From Caulobacter sp. S45 (GTDB lineage Bacteria; Pseudomonadota; Alphaproteobacteria; Caulobacterales; Caulobacteraceae), in NCBI RefSeq assembly GCF_009765965.1, contig NZ_LMUL01000014.1, positions 1,040,337 through 1,104,336 on the forward strand: 64,000 nucleotides of DNA. Reading direction: 5' to 3'. A model generated the notes under the pieces. The model made no database searches, was not told the origin of the DNA, and saw only the letters and a program-made list of their open reading frames with translations. The translations under genes were made by a program, and so were the position numbers. This document shows, piece after piece, positions 46,348 to 54,399 of the stretch. Positions within the stretch are counted from its first letter, which is position 1, and every line of letters begins with the position of its first letter.

Positions 46348-49300
46348 TCACGCGGGTTGGAGCACCGGTTCGTCTTCGTGCACCATGGCGTTCAGGGTCA
46401 CGTAGTCGGTCTTGCCGGTCCCGAGCACCGGGATCGCCTCGATCACGCGCACCTCCCTGGGCAGGGCCAGTTCCGCCACGCCCCGGCTCCGGGCCCAGGC
46501 CAGCATGGTTTGAGAGCTCGCCTCCCGCGCCGTGGTGAACAGGACCAACTGCTCTCCCTTGCGCGCGTCGGGCCGGGCGACCACGGCGTGGGCGGCGTCG
46601 GGCCATAGGGCGGCGGCGTAACCCTCGACCGCACCGAGCGACACCATCTCGCCGCCGATCTTGGCGAAGCGCTTGGCGCGGCCGTTGATGGTGACGAACC
46701 CCTCCCCGGTCACGGAGACGATGTCGCCGGTGTCGTGCCAACCGCCTTCCGGCGGTTGCAGCACGCCGGGCGCGCTGGCGATGTAGTAGCCGGCCATGAC
46801 GTTGGGGCCGCGCACGAACAGCCGTCCGCCTTCCGCGATCCCCGGCACGGGTTCGATCCGCGCCTCGATCCCCGGCAGCAGCCGCCCGACCGAACCGGCC
46901 TTGAAATACATCGGCGTGTTGACCGCGATGACCGGCGAGCACTCGGTGGCGCCATAGCCCTCCAGGATGCGCAGGCCGAACTTCTCGGCGAACACGGCGC
47001 GGGTCTCCGGCTTCACCCGCTCGGCCCCGGCGAAGATGTAGCGCAGGCTGTAGAAGTCGTAGCTCTGGGCCATGCGGGCGTAGCCGGCCAGGAAGGTGTC
47101 GGACCCGAACAGGATGGTAGCGCTGGCGTCATAGGCGAAGGCCGGGATGGTCCCGTAGTGCAGCGGGTTGGGATAAAGCAGCGTCCTGACCCCGTTCAGC
47201 AGCGGCAGCAGCAGGCCGCCGGTCAGCCCGAAGCTGTGGAAGATCGGCAGGGCGTTGAGCACCCGGTCGGTCGGGTTGAAGTCGATGCGCGCGGCGACCT
47301 GGGCGCAGTTGGCTAAAATATTGCGGTGGGTGAGCGCCACCCCCTTGGGCGTCCCCTCCGTACCGGAGGTGAACAGTATCACCGCGGGCGCGTCGGCGTC
47401 CTGGACCTTGCGCGGCGACAGGGATGCGAACCGCTTGGCGAACTGGTCGGCGATCAGCCCGCGCAGCTTGGCCCCGCCGCCGATCTGACCGGCCAGGTCC
47501 TCCAGCCAGACGATACGGCGACCGGTGATCTCCAGCCGGGCGATGACGGGCTCTAGCCTGGCCTGGGCGACGAAGGCGCGGGCGGTGACGACGGTGGAGA
47601 CCTTGGCCGCATCGCAGGCGGCGGCGATCTGGGCCGGGCCCGAGGTGTAGTTCAGCATGGCCGGGATGCGACCGGTGGACTGCAGGGCGAAAAAGGTAGC
47701 CACCGCAGAGTTCACATTGGGCAGCATCACGCCGACCGCCTCGCCAGGCTCCGTGCCGGGCTTCAGCCGCTGGCCCAGCAGACGGGCGCCGACGATCAGC
47801 CGGTCGTAGGACAGCGGCTGGCGCTTCACGTCCTCCACCGCCGCCGCCTTGCCGCCATGCACGGTGCGGGTGTCGAGCAGGGCCTGGAACAGGGTGCGGT
47901 CGATGTCGGAGGTGGCGAACATCATCTCGCTCATCACGTCGTAGAGGCGCTCGGCCGCGATCGCGCGGCGCTTGCGGGCGGAGGCCACCCCGTCCAGGTC
48001 GAAGCGGCGCGGCGGCAGCACGGTCAGGCGGATCTTGGGGAAGCGACGCAGCCGCGCCTTGCCCTTCATGTGCGAGAAGCCGGTGTGCTGGGCCCCGTCG
48101 ATGCGCACCGGGATGATCGGCGCGTCGGCCTTGTCGGCGACCATGCCGGGACCGGCGAACACCTTCATCAGCGCGCCGGTGACGGTGATCCGGCCCTCGG
48201 GGAACACCACCAGGGTGCGTCCCTCCTTCACCGCCTTGACCATGGCCTTGGCGGCCATCGGGTTGGTCGGGTCGACGGGAAAGGCGTCGAAGAAGGGCAG
48301 CACCGGCTGCATCCACCAGGCCTGGGCGATCCGGGTGTGGATGGCGAAGGTCGGGCGGCCCGGCAGGAAGGCGGCGAGCAGCAGGCCGTCGAGGTAGGAG
48401 ACGTGGTTGACCACCACCACCGCCCCCTGCCCCGGCTGGGGCATGTTCTCGGCCCCGACCAGCTCGACCCGGTAGAGCAGCTTCAGCATCGCCCGCACCG
48501 CCGACTTGATGACCGTCTCGGGCAACAGGGCGCAGGCGGCTCCGGCGACCACCAGGGTGCACACACCCATCAGCGCGATCAGGGCGCCGATGCCGACGCC
48601 CAACTTGAGCAGCAGCCCCGCCACGACGATGGCCGCCACCGTGACCCCGGCGTTGACGATGTTGTTGCCGGCCAGGATGCGCGAGCGCTGCTCGGGCGGG
48701 CTCTCGGTCTGCAGGATGGCGTAGAGCGGGATCACGAACACCCCGCCGCAGATGGAAACCGCCGCCAGGTCGAACACCACCCGCCAGGCGCCCGGCGTGG
48801 CGATGAAGGCGGCGATGCCGATGTCCTGGGCGTGGGCCTTGGCATGGAAACCGCCGACCGCGAACGACAGGTCCAGCAGGATCGCCGCCAGCAGCAGGGC
48901 CGAGACCGGCACATAGCGGGCCGAGACCTCGCCCTTCAGCAGGCGGTTGACCAGCAGCGAACCGGCGGCGATGCCCAGCGAGAAGATGGCCAGGAACAGC
49001 ACCGCCACTTCCTGGCGGGCGTGCAGCATGCCCTTCACCAGCGGGATCAGCTCGCCCAGCAGCACCGCGCCGACCGCGTAGAACCAGGCGATGGCCAGGA
49101 TCGACAGCCACACGGGCCTGACCGCCATGGCCATGCGCACCAGCCGCCAGCTGACCATCGGCACGTTGAGATCGATCCTGGCGCCGCTGGCGGCCAGGGG
49201 CGCGGAAGGGATCGCCAGGCTGGCGGCCAACCCGACGCTGGCCAGGCCGCAGGCGATCAGGCCCGCAATCGGCGGCGCGACCAGGCCGGCCAGCAGCTGG

Positions 49301-49788
49301 CCGGCGATGATGGCGACAAAGCCGCCCGCCTCCATCACCCCGGTGCCGCCCAGGATCTCGCCGTCGCGAAGATGCTGGGGCAGGATCGCGTACTTCAGCG
49401 GCCCGTAGACGGTCGAGTGCACCCCCATCAGGAACAGGGCCGCCAGCAGCAGGCCGATCGACTGGCAATAGAAACCGGCCAGGCCCAGGGCCATGATCGC
49501 CACCTCCGCCACCTTGACCATCCGCACCAGCCGCGCCCGCTCCCAGGCGTCGGCGATCTGGCCGGCCAGGGCGGAGAACAGGAAGAAGGGCAGGATGAAC
49601 ACCCCGGTGGCGACGGTCCCCAGCATGGCGGCCTTGGACGGATCGGCCCGGTAAAGGCCGTAGCTCGCCATGATCAGCAGGCCGGTCTTGAACAGGTTGT
49701 CGTTGAACACGCCGAGCAGGTTGGTGAGGAACAGAGGCGCGAACCGGCGCTTGGTCAGCAGCGAAAGTTCAGAGGCGGGCTTGGCCAT
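46348..49788 (-). CDS. aas: Fused LplT-type transporter, acyltransferase and acyl-ACP ligase (Aas type), 1146 aa
   Basis: Three-domain membrane protein. N-terminal 12-TM MFS/LplT-like transporter (about 10-410, RFAPLFLTNLLGVFNDNLFKTG). PlsC-type acyltransferase (about 425-600) with VVVNHVSYLDGLLL (HxxxxD) and VVFPEGRITVTG. C-terminal AMP-dependent acyl ligase (about 650-1140) with FTSGTEGTPKGVALTH, EGYGATECSPV, WHDTGDIV and the catalytic Lys region VLGTGKTDYV. In E. coli, separate LplT and Aas flip lysophospholipid and re-acylate it; the fused form is known. Start at ATG 49788; upstream in-frame codons would enter the divergent operator. Here it heads an operon with condensing and oxidising enzymes, so the ligase may feed acyl chains to a pathway instead. 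Confidence 0.93.
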   Translation of the reverse strand: MAKPASELSLLTKRRFAPLFLTNLLGVFNDNLFKTGLLIMASYGLYRADPSKAAMLGTVATGVFILPFFLFSALAGQIADAWERARLVRMVKVAEVAIMALGLAGFYCQSIGLLLAALFLMGVHSTVYGPLKYAILPQHLRDGEILGGTGVMEAGGFVAIIAGQLLAGLVAPPIAGLIACGLASVGLAASLAIPSAPLAASGARIDLNVPMVSWRLVRMAMAVRPVWLSILAIAWFYAVGAVLLGELIPLVKGMLHARQEVAVLFLAIFSLGIAAGSLLVNRLLKGEVSARYVPVSALLLAAILLDLSFAVGGFHAKAHAQDIGIAAFIATPGAWRVVFDLAAVSICGGVFVIPLYAILQTESPPEQRSRILAGNNIVNAGVTVAAIVVAGLLLKLGVGIGALIALMGVCTLVVAGAACALLPETVIKSAVRAMLKLLYRVELVGAENMPQPGQGAVVVVNHVSYLDGLLLAAFLPGRPTFAIHTRIAQAWWMQPVLPFFDAFPVDPTNPMAAKAMVKAVKEGRTLVVFPEGRITVTGALMKVFAGPGMVADKADAPIIPVRIDGAQHTGFSHMKGKARLRRFPKIRLTVLPPRRFDLDGVASARKRRAIAAERLYDVMSEMMFATSDIDRTLFQALLDTRTVHGGKAAAVEDVKRQPLSYDRLIVGARLLGQRLKPGTEPGEAVGVMLPNVNSAVATFFALQSTGRIPAMLNYTSGPAQIAAACDAAKVSTVVTARAFVAQARLEPVIARLEITGRRIVWLEDLAGQIGGGAKLRGLIADQFAKRFASLSPRKVQDADAPAVILFTSGTEGTPKGVALTHRNILANCAQVAARIDFNPTDRVLNALPIFHSFGLTGGLLLPLLNGVRTLLYPNPLHYGTIPAFAYDASATILFGSDTFLAGYARMAQSYDFYSLRYIFAGAERVKPETRAVFAEKFGLRILEGYGATECSPVIAVNTPMYFKAGSVGRLLPGIEARIEPVPGIAEGGRLFVRGPNVMAGYYIASAPGVLQPPEGGWHDTGDIVSVTGEGFVTINGRAKRFAKIGGEMVSLGAVEGYAAALWPDAAHAVVARPDARKGEQLVLFTTAREASSQTMLAWARSRGVAELALPREVRVIEAIPVLGTGKTDYVTLNAMVHEDEPVLQPA

Positions 49789-49860
49789 GACGGCGGCTCC
49801 AGGCGTCGACCGGACCATTCCACTTGACGCAAGAGACAGGAAACACCAAAATTGATCACC

Positions 49861-49887
49861 GTTCAATAAAATTCTGAACAGTGTTCA
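49861..49887. promoter_or_regulatory. TetR operator candidate upstream of the lipid-like operon
   Basis: TGAAC-AGT-GTTCA (49875-49887) is an inverted repeat with 5-base arms, and a further GTTCA at 49861-49865 pairs with the same TGAAC half. The site lies between the divergent TetR gene (start 49900) and the ligase start (49788). TetR repressors bind such short dyads and usually control both sides. The surrounding bases are AT-rich, as expected for a promoter. Confidence 0.65.
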
Positions 49888-49899
49888 TTTGGAGGGAAG

Positions 49900-50493
49900 A
49901 TGGGTCGCCGATCCGATCACAGCCGCAGCGAACTGGAAGCGCTGATCGTAACCGAGGGCCGCCGCCAACTGGCCGAGGTCGGGCTGGCGCGGTTCTCCGC
50001 ACGCGATGTGGCCAAGCGGATCGGCTACTCGATCGGCACGCTGTACAATGTGTTCGGCAGCTATGACGGGCTGATGCTGGCCATCAACGCCCGCACCCTG
50101 ACCCTGTGGGCGGCGCACCTGCGCGAGCGGCTGGCGGCGTCGGGCGAGGACCGCATCGCCACCCTGGTGCGCGGCTATTTCGAGTTCGCCACCGACAACC
50201 CCAAGGCCTGGATCGCCATCTACGAGCACCATCTGGCCGACGGCGGCGCCGCGCCGGACTGGTATCAGGCGATCGCCGCGGATCTGATGGGCGTGGTGGT
50301 CGGCGAGATCGCCGCCGTCCTGCCCGAGGCGGAGCCGGATGCGCTCCTGGCCCTGGCCCGCTCGCTAGTCGCCACCGTGCACGGCCACTGCGTCTTCACC
50401 CTGTACATGACCTTCAGCATGCTAGGCGAAACCGCCCCGGTCGACGCCGCCCTGACGCGGGTGCGCGAGGCTATCGCGGCGGCGCGGGGTTAG
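49900..50493 (+). CDS. TetR-family transcriptional regulator, 197 aa
   Basis: Repressor with N-terminal helix-turn-helix: GRRQLAEVGLARFSARDVAKRIGYSIGTLYNVFGSYDGLMLAIN (about 20-63), followed by a helical ligand-binding domain (WAAHLRERL, YFEFATDNPKAWIAIYEHHL, DWYQAIAADLMGVV). The end region, LVATVHGHCVFTL, fits a TetR C-terminal domain. GGAGGGAAG precedes ATG 49900. It is divergent from the five-gene operon with an operator-like repeat in between, so it most likely represses that operon until an acyl-type ligand binds. Ligand unknown. Confidence 0.93.
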   Translation: MGRRSDHSRSELEALIVTEGRRQLAEVGLARFSARDVAKRIGYSIGTLYNVFGSYDGLMLAINARTLTLWAAHLRERLAASGEDRIATLVRGYFEFATDNPKAWIAIYEHHLADGGAAPDWYQAIAADLMGVVVGEIAAVLPEAEPDALLALARSLVATVHGHCVFTLYMTFSMLGETAPVDAALTRVREAIAAARG

Positions 50494-50610
50494 GGCGTAG
50501 GCCCATAGGCCAGTCGGCTCGCTGGTTCGGCTCGACCTTCATTCGACATCCCTCCTAACGTATATTGTCAGTATTGAGGTGTAGAAGGACATCTAAGGTC
50601 CAACTGATCC

Positions 50611-51297
50611 ATGTCCCGCTCCACCCGCCTCCTTCGTCTGCTCCAAGTTATGCGCGGCCGCCGCCAGCCGGTCACCGCCGCGCGGTTGGCCGAAGTGTTG
50701 GAGGTGTCAGAACGAACGATCTATCGCGACGTGGCCGATCTGATAGGGCAAGGCGCGCCGATCGATGGCGAGGCCGGCGTCGGTTACATCCTGCGGCCCG
50801 GCCTCTTCCTGCCGCCGCTCATGCTGTCGGAAGACGAGGTCGAGGCGGTCATGCTGGGCCTGCGCTACGTCGATCAGCGTGGCGACGACGTGTTGCAAGC
50901 GGCTGCGTCCGTCGCCTTGACGAAAATCGGCGCGGTATTGTCGCCTCAGGCCCAGGCGCAAATGACCAATCCACTTTCCTTGCCTGGACCGCCCCGGACC
51001 TTTCCGCAGAATGCTACATCGCTCGATGAGCTACGCACCGCAATCCGCGACCAAGTCCGGCTCGACATCCGCTATCGGGACGAACAGGAGCGGCGCACCG
51101 AACGCATCGTCTGGCCGATACAACTCGGTTTCATGGATCAGGCGCGAGTGTTGTGCACGTGGTGCGAGTTGCGGCAGGGTTTCCGCACCTTCCGCACAGA
51201 TCGTATCGTCGCAATGACGAGGCTGGACCGTTACCCGACACAACGCACAGACCTCGTGCGTCGGCTCCGCGCCCACCTCGACAGCTTGGCGAACTGA
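50611..51297 (+). CDS. YafY-type HTH/WYL-domain regulator, 228 aa
   Basis: Transcriptional regulator with a DeoR-like winged helix (RLLRLLQVMRGRRQPVTAARLAEVLEVSERTIYRDVADLIGQGAPIDGEAGVGYIL, about 5-64) and a C-terminal WYL-type domain (about 135-215) with VRLDIRYRDEQERRTERIVWPIQLGFMDQARVLCTWCELRQGFRTFRTDRI. The YafY subgroup usually sits next to a small enzyme or NTF2-like gene it controls. The NTF2-like gene downstream has an inverted repeat containing CTGACA in front of it; the complement TGTCAG occurs before this gene too (50567-50572), suggesting a common operator. Confidence 0.92.
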   Translation: MSRSTRLLRLLQVMRGRRQPVTAARLAEVLEVSERTIYRDVADLIGQGAPIDGEAGVGYILRPGLFLPPLMLSEDEVEAVMLGLRYVDQRGDDVLQAAASVALTKIGAVLSPQAQAQMTNPLSLPGPPRTFPQNATSLDELRTAIRDQVRLDIRYRDEQERRTERIVWPIQLGFMDQARVLCTWCELRQGFRTFRTDRIVAMTRLDRYPTQRTDLVRRLRAHLDSLAN

Positions 51298-51304
51298 AAA
51301 ATCT

Positions 51305-51327
51305 CTCCTGACGGAAACTGACAGGAG
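51305..51327. promoter_or_regulatory. Inverted repeat before the NTF2-like gene, probable WYL-regulator operator
   Basis: Arms CTCCTG (51305-51310) and CAGGAG (51322-51327) flank an internal direct repeat CTGAC (51308-51312 and 51318-51322). The spacing to the GTG start (44 bases) suits an operator over a promoter. The assignment to the adjacent YafY-type regulator is from context. Confidence 0.5.
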
Positions 51328-51370
51328 CATCGGCTAAAGTCCTCGCACACTCAGTACGAAGGAGATCGCC

Positions 51371-51739
51371 GTGACAACCGAGATCACCAACAATCTTCCC
51401 AAGGTCGTCGCCGACCATATTGCGGCCTGCAACGCCCATGACGTTCAAGCCTGGATGGCGACCTTTGCGCCGGACGCCATGCTCAACGATATCCAGCGGG
51501 AGTTCATTGGGACCGATGCGATCCGCGGCTTTGGCGACAAGGAGATTTTCGGGGACAATGTGACGATGGCCGTCCAACGCGCCTGGAATCGCCATGGAGA
51601 CATTACTGTCCATGCCAAGCTCGATGGCGCCTACGACAAGACCGGCCTACCGGATCCGTTGATCCTGAGTTTCTACTTCAGCGTCCGTGGCGATCAGATC
51701 ACGCAGCTTATCATCGTTCACAACAAGACCCAGGTTTGA
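51371..51739 (+). CDS. SnoaL/NTF2-like protein, 122 aa
   Basis: Small alpha+beta barrel protein of the NTF2/SnoaL superfamily: KVVADHIAACNAHDVQAWMATFAPDAMLNDIQREFIGTDAIRGFGDKEI... and a C-terminal sheet VHAKLDGAYDKTG and LSFYFSVRGDQITQLIIV. GTG start with AAGGAG 8 bases before. Such proteins can be small isomerases, hydrolases or binding folds; no catalytic pair is evident. It follows the YafY-type regulator gene by 73 bases and is its probable target. GC content is lower than for neighbours. Confidence 0.85.
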   Translation: MTTEITNNLPKVVADHIAACNAHDVQAWMATFAPDAMLNDIQREFIGTDAIRGFGDKEIFGDNVTMAVQRAWNRHGDITVHAKLDGAYDKTGLPDPLILSFYFSVRGDQITQLIIVHNKTQV

Positions 51740-51769
51740 GGGTGAGCGAGACCTATCTCCTACGCCCCC

Positions 51770-52498
51770 CTACCCAAACACCGCCGCGATATCCCCCTCG
51801 CCCATCAGCCGGTGCTTGCCGGGCGCGAGGTCGGCGGGCAGGTCCAGGGCGCCGACGCGGTCGCGGTGGAGGGCTTCGACGTGGTTGCCGACGGCGGCGA
51901 ACATGCGGCGGACCTGATGGTAGCGGCCCTCGGTGACGGTCAGGCGGGCGACGGTGTCGGACAGCGGCTCCATCACCGCCGGGGCCAGGGGCTTGTCCTC
52001 GCCCTCCAGCATCAACTCGCCGGTGGCGAACTGGGCGGCCTCGTCGCCGCGCAAGGGCCGGGCCAGGGTGGCGACATAGCGCTTGGCCACGTGGCGCTTG
52101 GGCGAGATGATCCGGTGCAGCAGGTCGCCGTCGTCGGTAAGCAGCAGCAGGCCGGTGGTCTCCTTGTCCAGCCGCCCGACCGTCGAGATCGCCGGCTCGC
52201 GCATCCGCCAACGCGTCGGCAGCAGCTCGTAGACCAGCGCGCCGGCCTCCTTGTGCGAACAGGTGACGCCCAGCGGCTTGTGCAACATGATGGCCATGCC
52301 CGGCGGCGGATCGAGGCGCACCCCGTCGATACGCATCCGCTGGGCCAGGTCGGGGGTGGCGGCCAGGCGCATATCCGGATCGGCGAGCGGCGTCCCATCC
52401 AGAACCACCGCGCCCATCCGCACCAGCTGCTGCACTTCGCGGCGCGAGCCGTAGCCCATGTTGGCCAGCAGGCGGTCGAGCCGGAAGGTGGTGCTCAC
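51770..52498 (-). CDS. rsuA: Pseudouridine synthase, RsuA family, 242 aa
   Basis: Site-specific rRNA pseudouridine synthase. An N-terminal S4-like RNA-binding part (FRLDRLLANMGYGSRREVQQLVRMGAVVLDG, residues 5-35) is followed by the catalytic domain with MLHKPLGVTCSHKE, GRLDKETTGLLLLTDDG (catalytic D111), KRYVATL and EGRYHQVRRMFAAVGNHVEALHRDRVG. The layout matches RsuA, which makes pseudouridine 516 in 16S rRNA; related RluE/RluB/RluF are less likely given the sequence form. Its ATG overlaps the stop of the upstream methyltransferase (ATGA), so the two rRNA-modifying genes are co-translated. Confidence 0.9.
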   Translation of the reverse strand: MSTTFRLDRLLANMGYGSRREVQQLVRMGAVVLDGTPLADPDMRLAATPDLAQRMRIDGVRLDPPPGMAIMLHKPLGVTCSHKEAGALVYELLPTRWRMREPAISTVGRLDKETTGLLLLTDDGDLLHRIISPKRHVAKRYVATLARPLRGDEAAQFATGELMLEGEDKPLAPAVMEPLSDTVARLTVTEGRYHQVRRMFAAVGNHVEALHRDRVGALDLPADLAPGKHRLMGEGDIAAVFG

Positions 52499-53433
52499 GT
52501 CTGCGCCTCGTAGACCTTGAAGCCTCCGGCCTCCGCCTTCAGCGCCACCTTGGCGAACAGCGGGGTCAGCACGCCTTCATAGGGAAGGTGGCGGTTGGCC
52601 ACCAGCCACACGGTCCCGCCCTTGCGCAGGATCTGGTGGCTTCGGCGCACGAAGGCCTGCCCGAGCGTCTTGTCCTCGGCCCCACCGTCATGGAACGGCG
52701 GGTTCATCACCACGAAGTCGAGCCCTTCGAGCGCGGGGGCGCTGCGGGCGTCGGACCAGTGGAAGGCGACACGGGGATCGTCGATGTTGCGCCGCGCCGC
52801 CTCGATCGCCCGGCGGTCGATGTCGATCAGATCGAGATGGGCGACCTGCGGATTGGCCAGCACCGGGGCGGCGAGCAGACCCACGCCACAGCCCAGGTCG
52901 GCGCCGCGCCCCGACAGGGCCGGCAGGGCGGAGATCAGCAGCAGCGTGCCGGGGTCGGGCCGATCCCAACTGAACACGCCGGGCTGGCTCCATTGGCCCA
53001 GGGCTTCGACCAGGCGGGGGGCGCCGGCCGCGATGGCGGCGTCCAGGCCGGTCGGCGCCTCCGGACGCACGCTATGGCAGATGCGCTGGTGGCGACGGCC
53101 GATGTCCTCCACCGCGCAGCCGAACGCCTGCAGCTCCTTGGCCAGGCGAGCGCCGCCCTTTTCCTTGGGAGCCATGACGGTCAGCGGCGCGCCGGGCTTC
53201 AGCGCGCGCAGGGCCTGGGCCAGGACATAGCGGCGCTCCACCGTGCCGGGCGGGGCGGCGACCACCATGGCCGACAGGCTGGCGGGGGCGATGTCCTCCA
53301 GCACGGCGGCGCCGGGAATCAGGGGCGAGACCTGGACGGCGCCCGCGGGAACCGTGGCCAGCTCGACCGAGGGCGCGCCGTAGACGCAGAAACTATCTTG
53401 CTGGTTCAAGCCAAAACGCCCCGATCGGCGCAT
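52495..53433 (-). CDS. rsmC: RsmC/RlmG-type rRNA guanine-N2 methyltransferase, 312 aa
   Basis: Class I SAM-dependent methyltransferase of the RsmC family, which makes m2G1207 in 16S rRNA. The N-terminal half is a degenerate domain without cofactor motif (about 1-145). The C-terminal catalytic half has the Rossmann motif GADLGCGVGLLAAPVL, LIDIDRRAIEAARRN and the catalytic MNPPFHDGG (NPPF-type). ATG 53433 is the best start; codons further upstream give Arg-rich non-family sequence. Length fits RsmC (about 340). Overlaps rsuA by ATGA. RlmG (23S) has the same layout and cannot be separated by inspection alone. Confidence 0.88.
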   Translation of the reverse strand: MRRSGRFGLNQQDSFCVYGAPSVELATVPAGAVQVSPLIPGAAVLEDIAPASLSAMVVAAPPGTVERRYVLAQALRALKPGAPLTVMAPKEKGGARLAKELQAFGCAVEDIGRRHQRICHSVRPEAPTGLDAAIAAGAPRLVEALGQWSQPGVFSWDRPDPGTLLLISALPALSGRGADLGCGVGLLAAPVLANPQVAHLDLIDIDRRAIEAARRNIDDPRVAFHWSDARSAPALEGLDFVVMNPPFHDGGAEDKTLGQAFVRRSHQILRKGGTVWLVANRHLPYEGVLTPLFAKVALKAEAGGFKVYEAQT

Positions 53434-53588
53434 CGAACGGCGCCGGGTCCGCCCCCAATGGCGGATTGGGCGAATAGAGGCAGACCCGCGCTCAAGTCCA
53501 GCGCGGCGTTGGCCGGAGCGCCTTCGCACTGGAATGGGCGCGCTGACGGAGCCATATCCCTCCCGACCAAGCGGTGCGGGGCGTGCAG

Positions 53589-54236
53589 ATGACCAAGCCA
53601 ATGAAGATCGACTTCGTGTCGGACGTATCCTGCCCCTGGTGCATCATCGGGCTGGGCGGGCTTGAGCAGGCGCTCAACAATGTCGGCGACCTGGTCCAGG
53701 CCGACATCCACTTCCAACCGTTCGAGCTCAACCCCGACATGCCCGCCGAGGGGCAGAACATCGTCGAGCACATCAGCCAGAAGTACGGCTCCTCGCCGGA
53801 CCAGATGAGCGCCAACCGCGAGGCGATCCGCGCGCGCGCCGGCGAGGTCGGGTTCAAGATGGCGATGACCGACCAGAGCCGCATCTACAACACCTTCGAC
53901 GCCCATCGCCTGCTGCACTGGGCCGGGCTGGAGGGGCGGCAGGCGGCGCTGAAGCACGCCCTGTTCGAAGCCTATTTCACCGAAGGGCTGAACCCGGGCG
54001 ATCACGACGTGCTGGTCGCCAAGGCCGAGGCGGTCGGGCTCGATCCCGTCGCCGCGCGCGAGGTGCTGACCTCGGGCCGCTACGCCGACGAGGTGCGCGC
54101 CGCCGAGCACGACTGGCGGGTCAAGGGGATCAACGCGGTGCCCGCCGTCATCGTCAACGACCGCTACCTGATCTCGGGCGGCCAGCCCGCCGCCGCCTTC
54201 GAGCAGGCGCTACGCAGCATCGCGGCGGAGGGTTGA
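53589..54236 (+). CDS. DsbA-family oxidoreductase, FrnE-like, 215 aa
   Basis: Thioredoxin-fold protein of the DsbA/FrnE group. MKIDFVSDVSCPWCIIGLGGLEQAL has the active-site C15-P-W-C18 right after the first strand; a helical insertion (about 60-140) and the late NAVPAVIVNDRYLISGGQPAAAFEQAL with the cis-proline motif AVPAV complete the fold. No signal peptide, so it acts in the cytoplasm, unlike DsbA proper. FrnE-like proteins act as disulphide isomerases or polyketide-tailoring thiol oxidoreductases. ATG 53589 is preferred over GTG 53574 in frame. Confidence 0.92.
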   Translation: MTKPMKIDFVSDVSCPWCIIGLGGLEQALNNVGDLVQADIHFQPFELNPDMPAEGQNIVEHISQKYGSSPDQMSANREAIRARAGEVGFKMAMTDQSRIYNTFDAHRLLHWAGLEGRQAALKHALFEAYFTEGLNPGDHDVLVAKAEAVGLDPVAAREVLTSGRYADEVRAAEHDWRVKGINAVPAVIVNDRYLISGGQPAAAFEQALRSIAAEG

Positions 54237-54249
54237 GCGAGAGAGGCTC

Positions 54250-54399
54250 ATGAGGCGTCTACCGGCGCGCCTCGCCGCCGCGCTCGCTCTGACGAGCCTG
54301 GGCTTGTCGGCCTGCGTGGGGTCTGGAGCGACAGCGTCAGATAGAGCTCGGCGTTCGGCCGCGCCGACGCCTAGGTTTCGAGCCCCCACAGACGGATAA
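54250..54399 (+). CDS. Possible small lipoprotein, 49 aa
   Basis: ATG 54250 with GAGAGAGG just upstream to TAA 54397-54399. MRRLPARLAAALALTSLGLSAC is a good lipoprotein signal with lipobox LSAC (19-22), followed by only 27 mostly polar residues. It begins 13 bases after the FrnE-like stop and its last 29 bases overlap the 3' end of the adenosine-deaminase-like gene. It may be a real micro-lipoprotein, a remnant, or chance; no family. Confidence 0.4.
   Translation: MRRLPARLAAALALTSLGLSACVGSGATASDRARRSAAPTPRFRAPTDG

Noticed and set aside
47129-49468. Long minus-strand alternative frame inside the ligase fusion gene
   Set aside because: Arg/Gly/Pro-rich shadow; the annotated frame carries the transporter, PlsC and AMP-ligase motifs.
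42743-49788. OleABCD-type long-chain olefin cluster
   Set aside because: Condensing enzyme, ligase and hydrolase are present but no OleD reductase, the hydrolase is of dienelactone type with a Ser nucleophile, and the ligase is an Aas fusion; kept only as a partial analogue.
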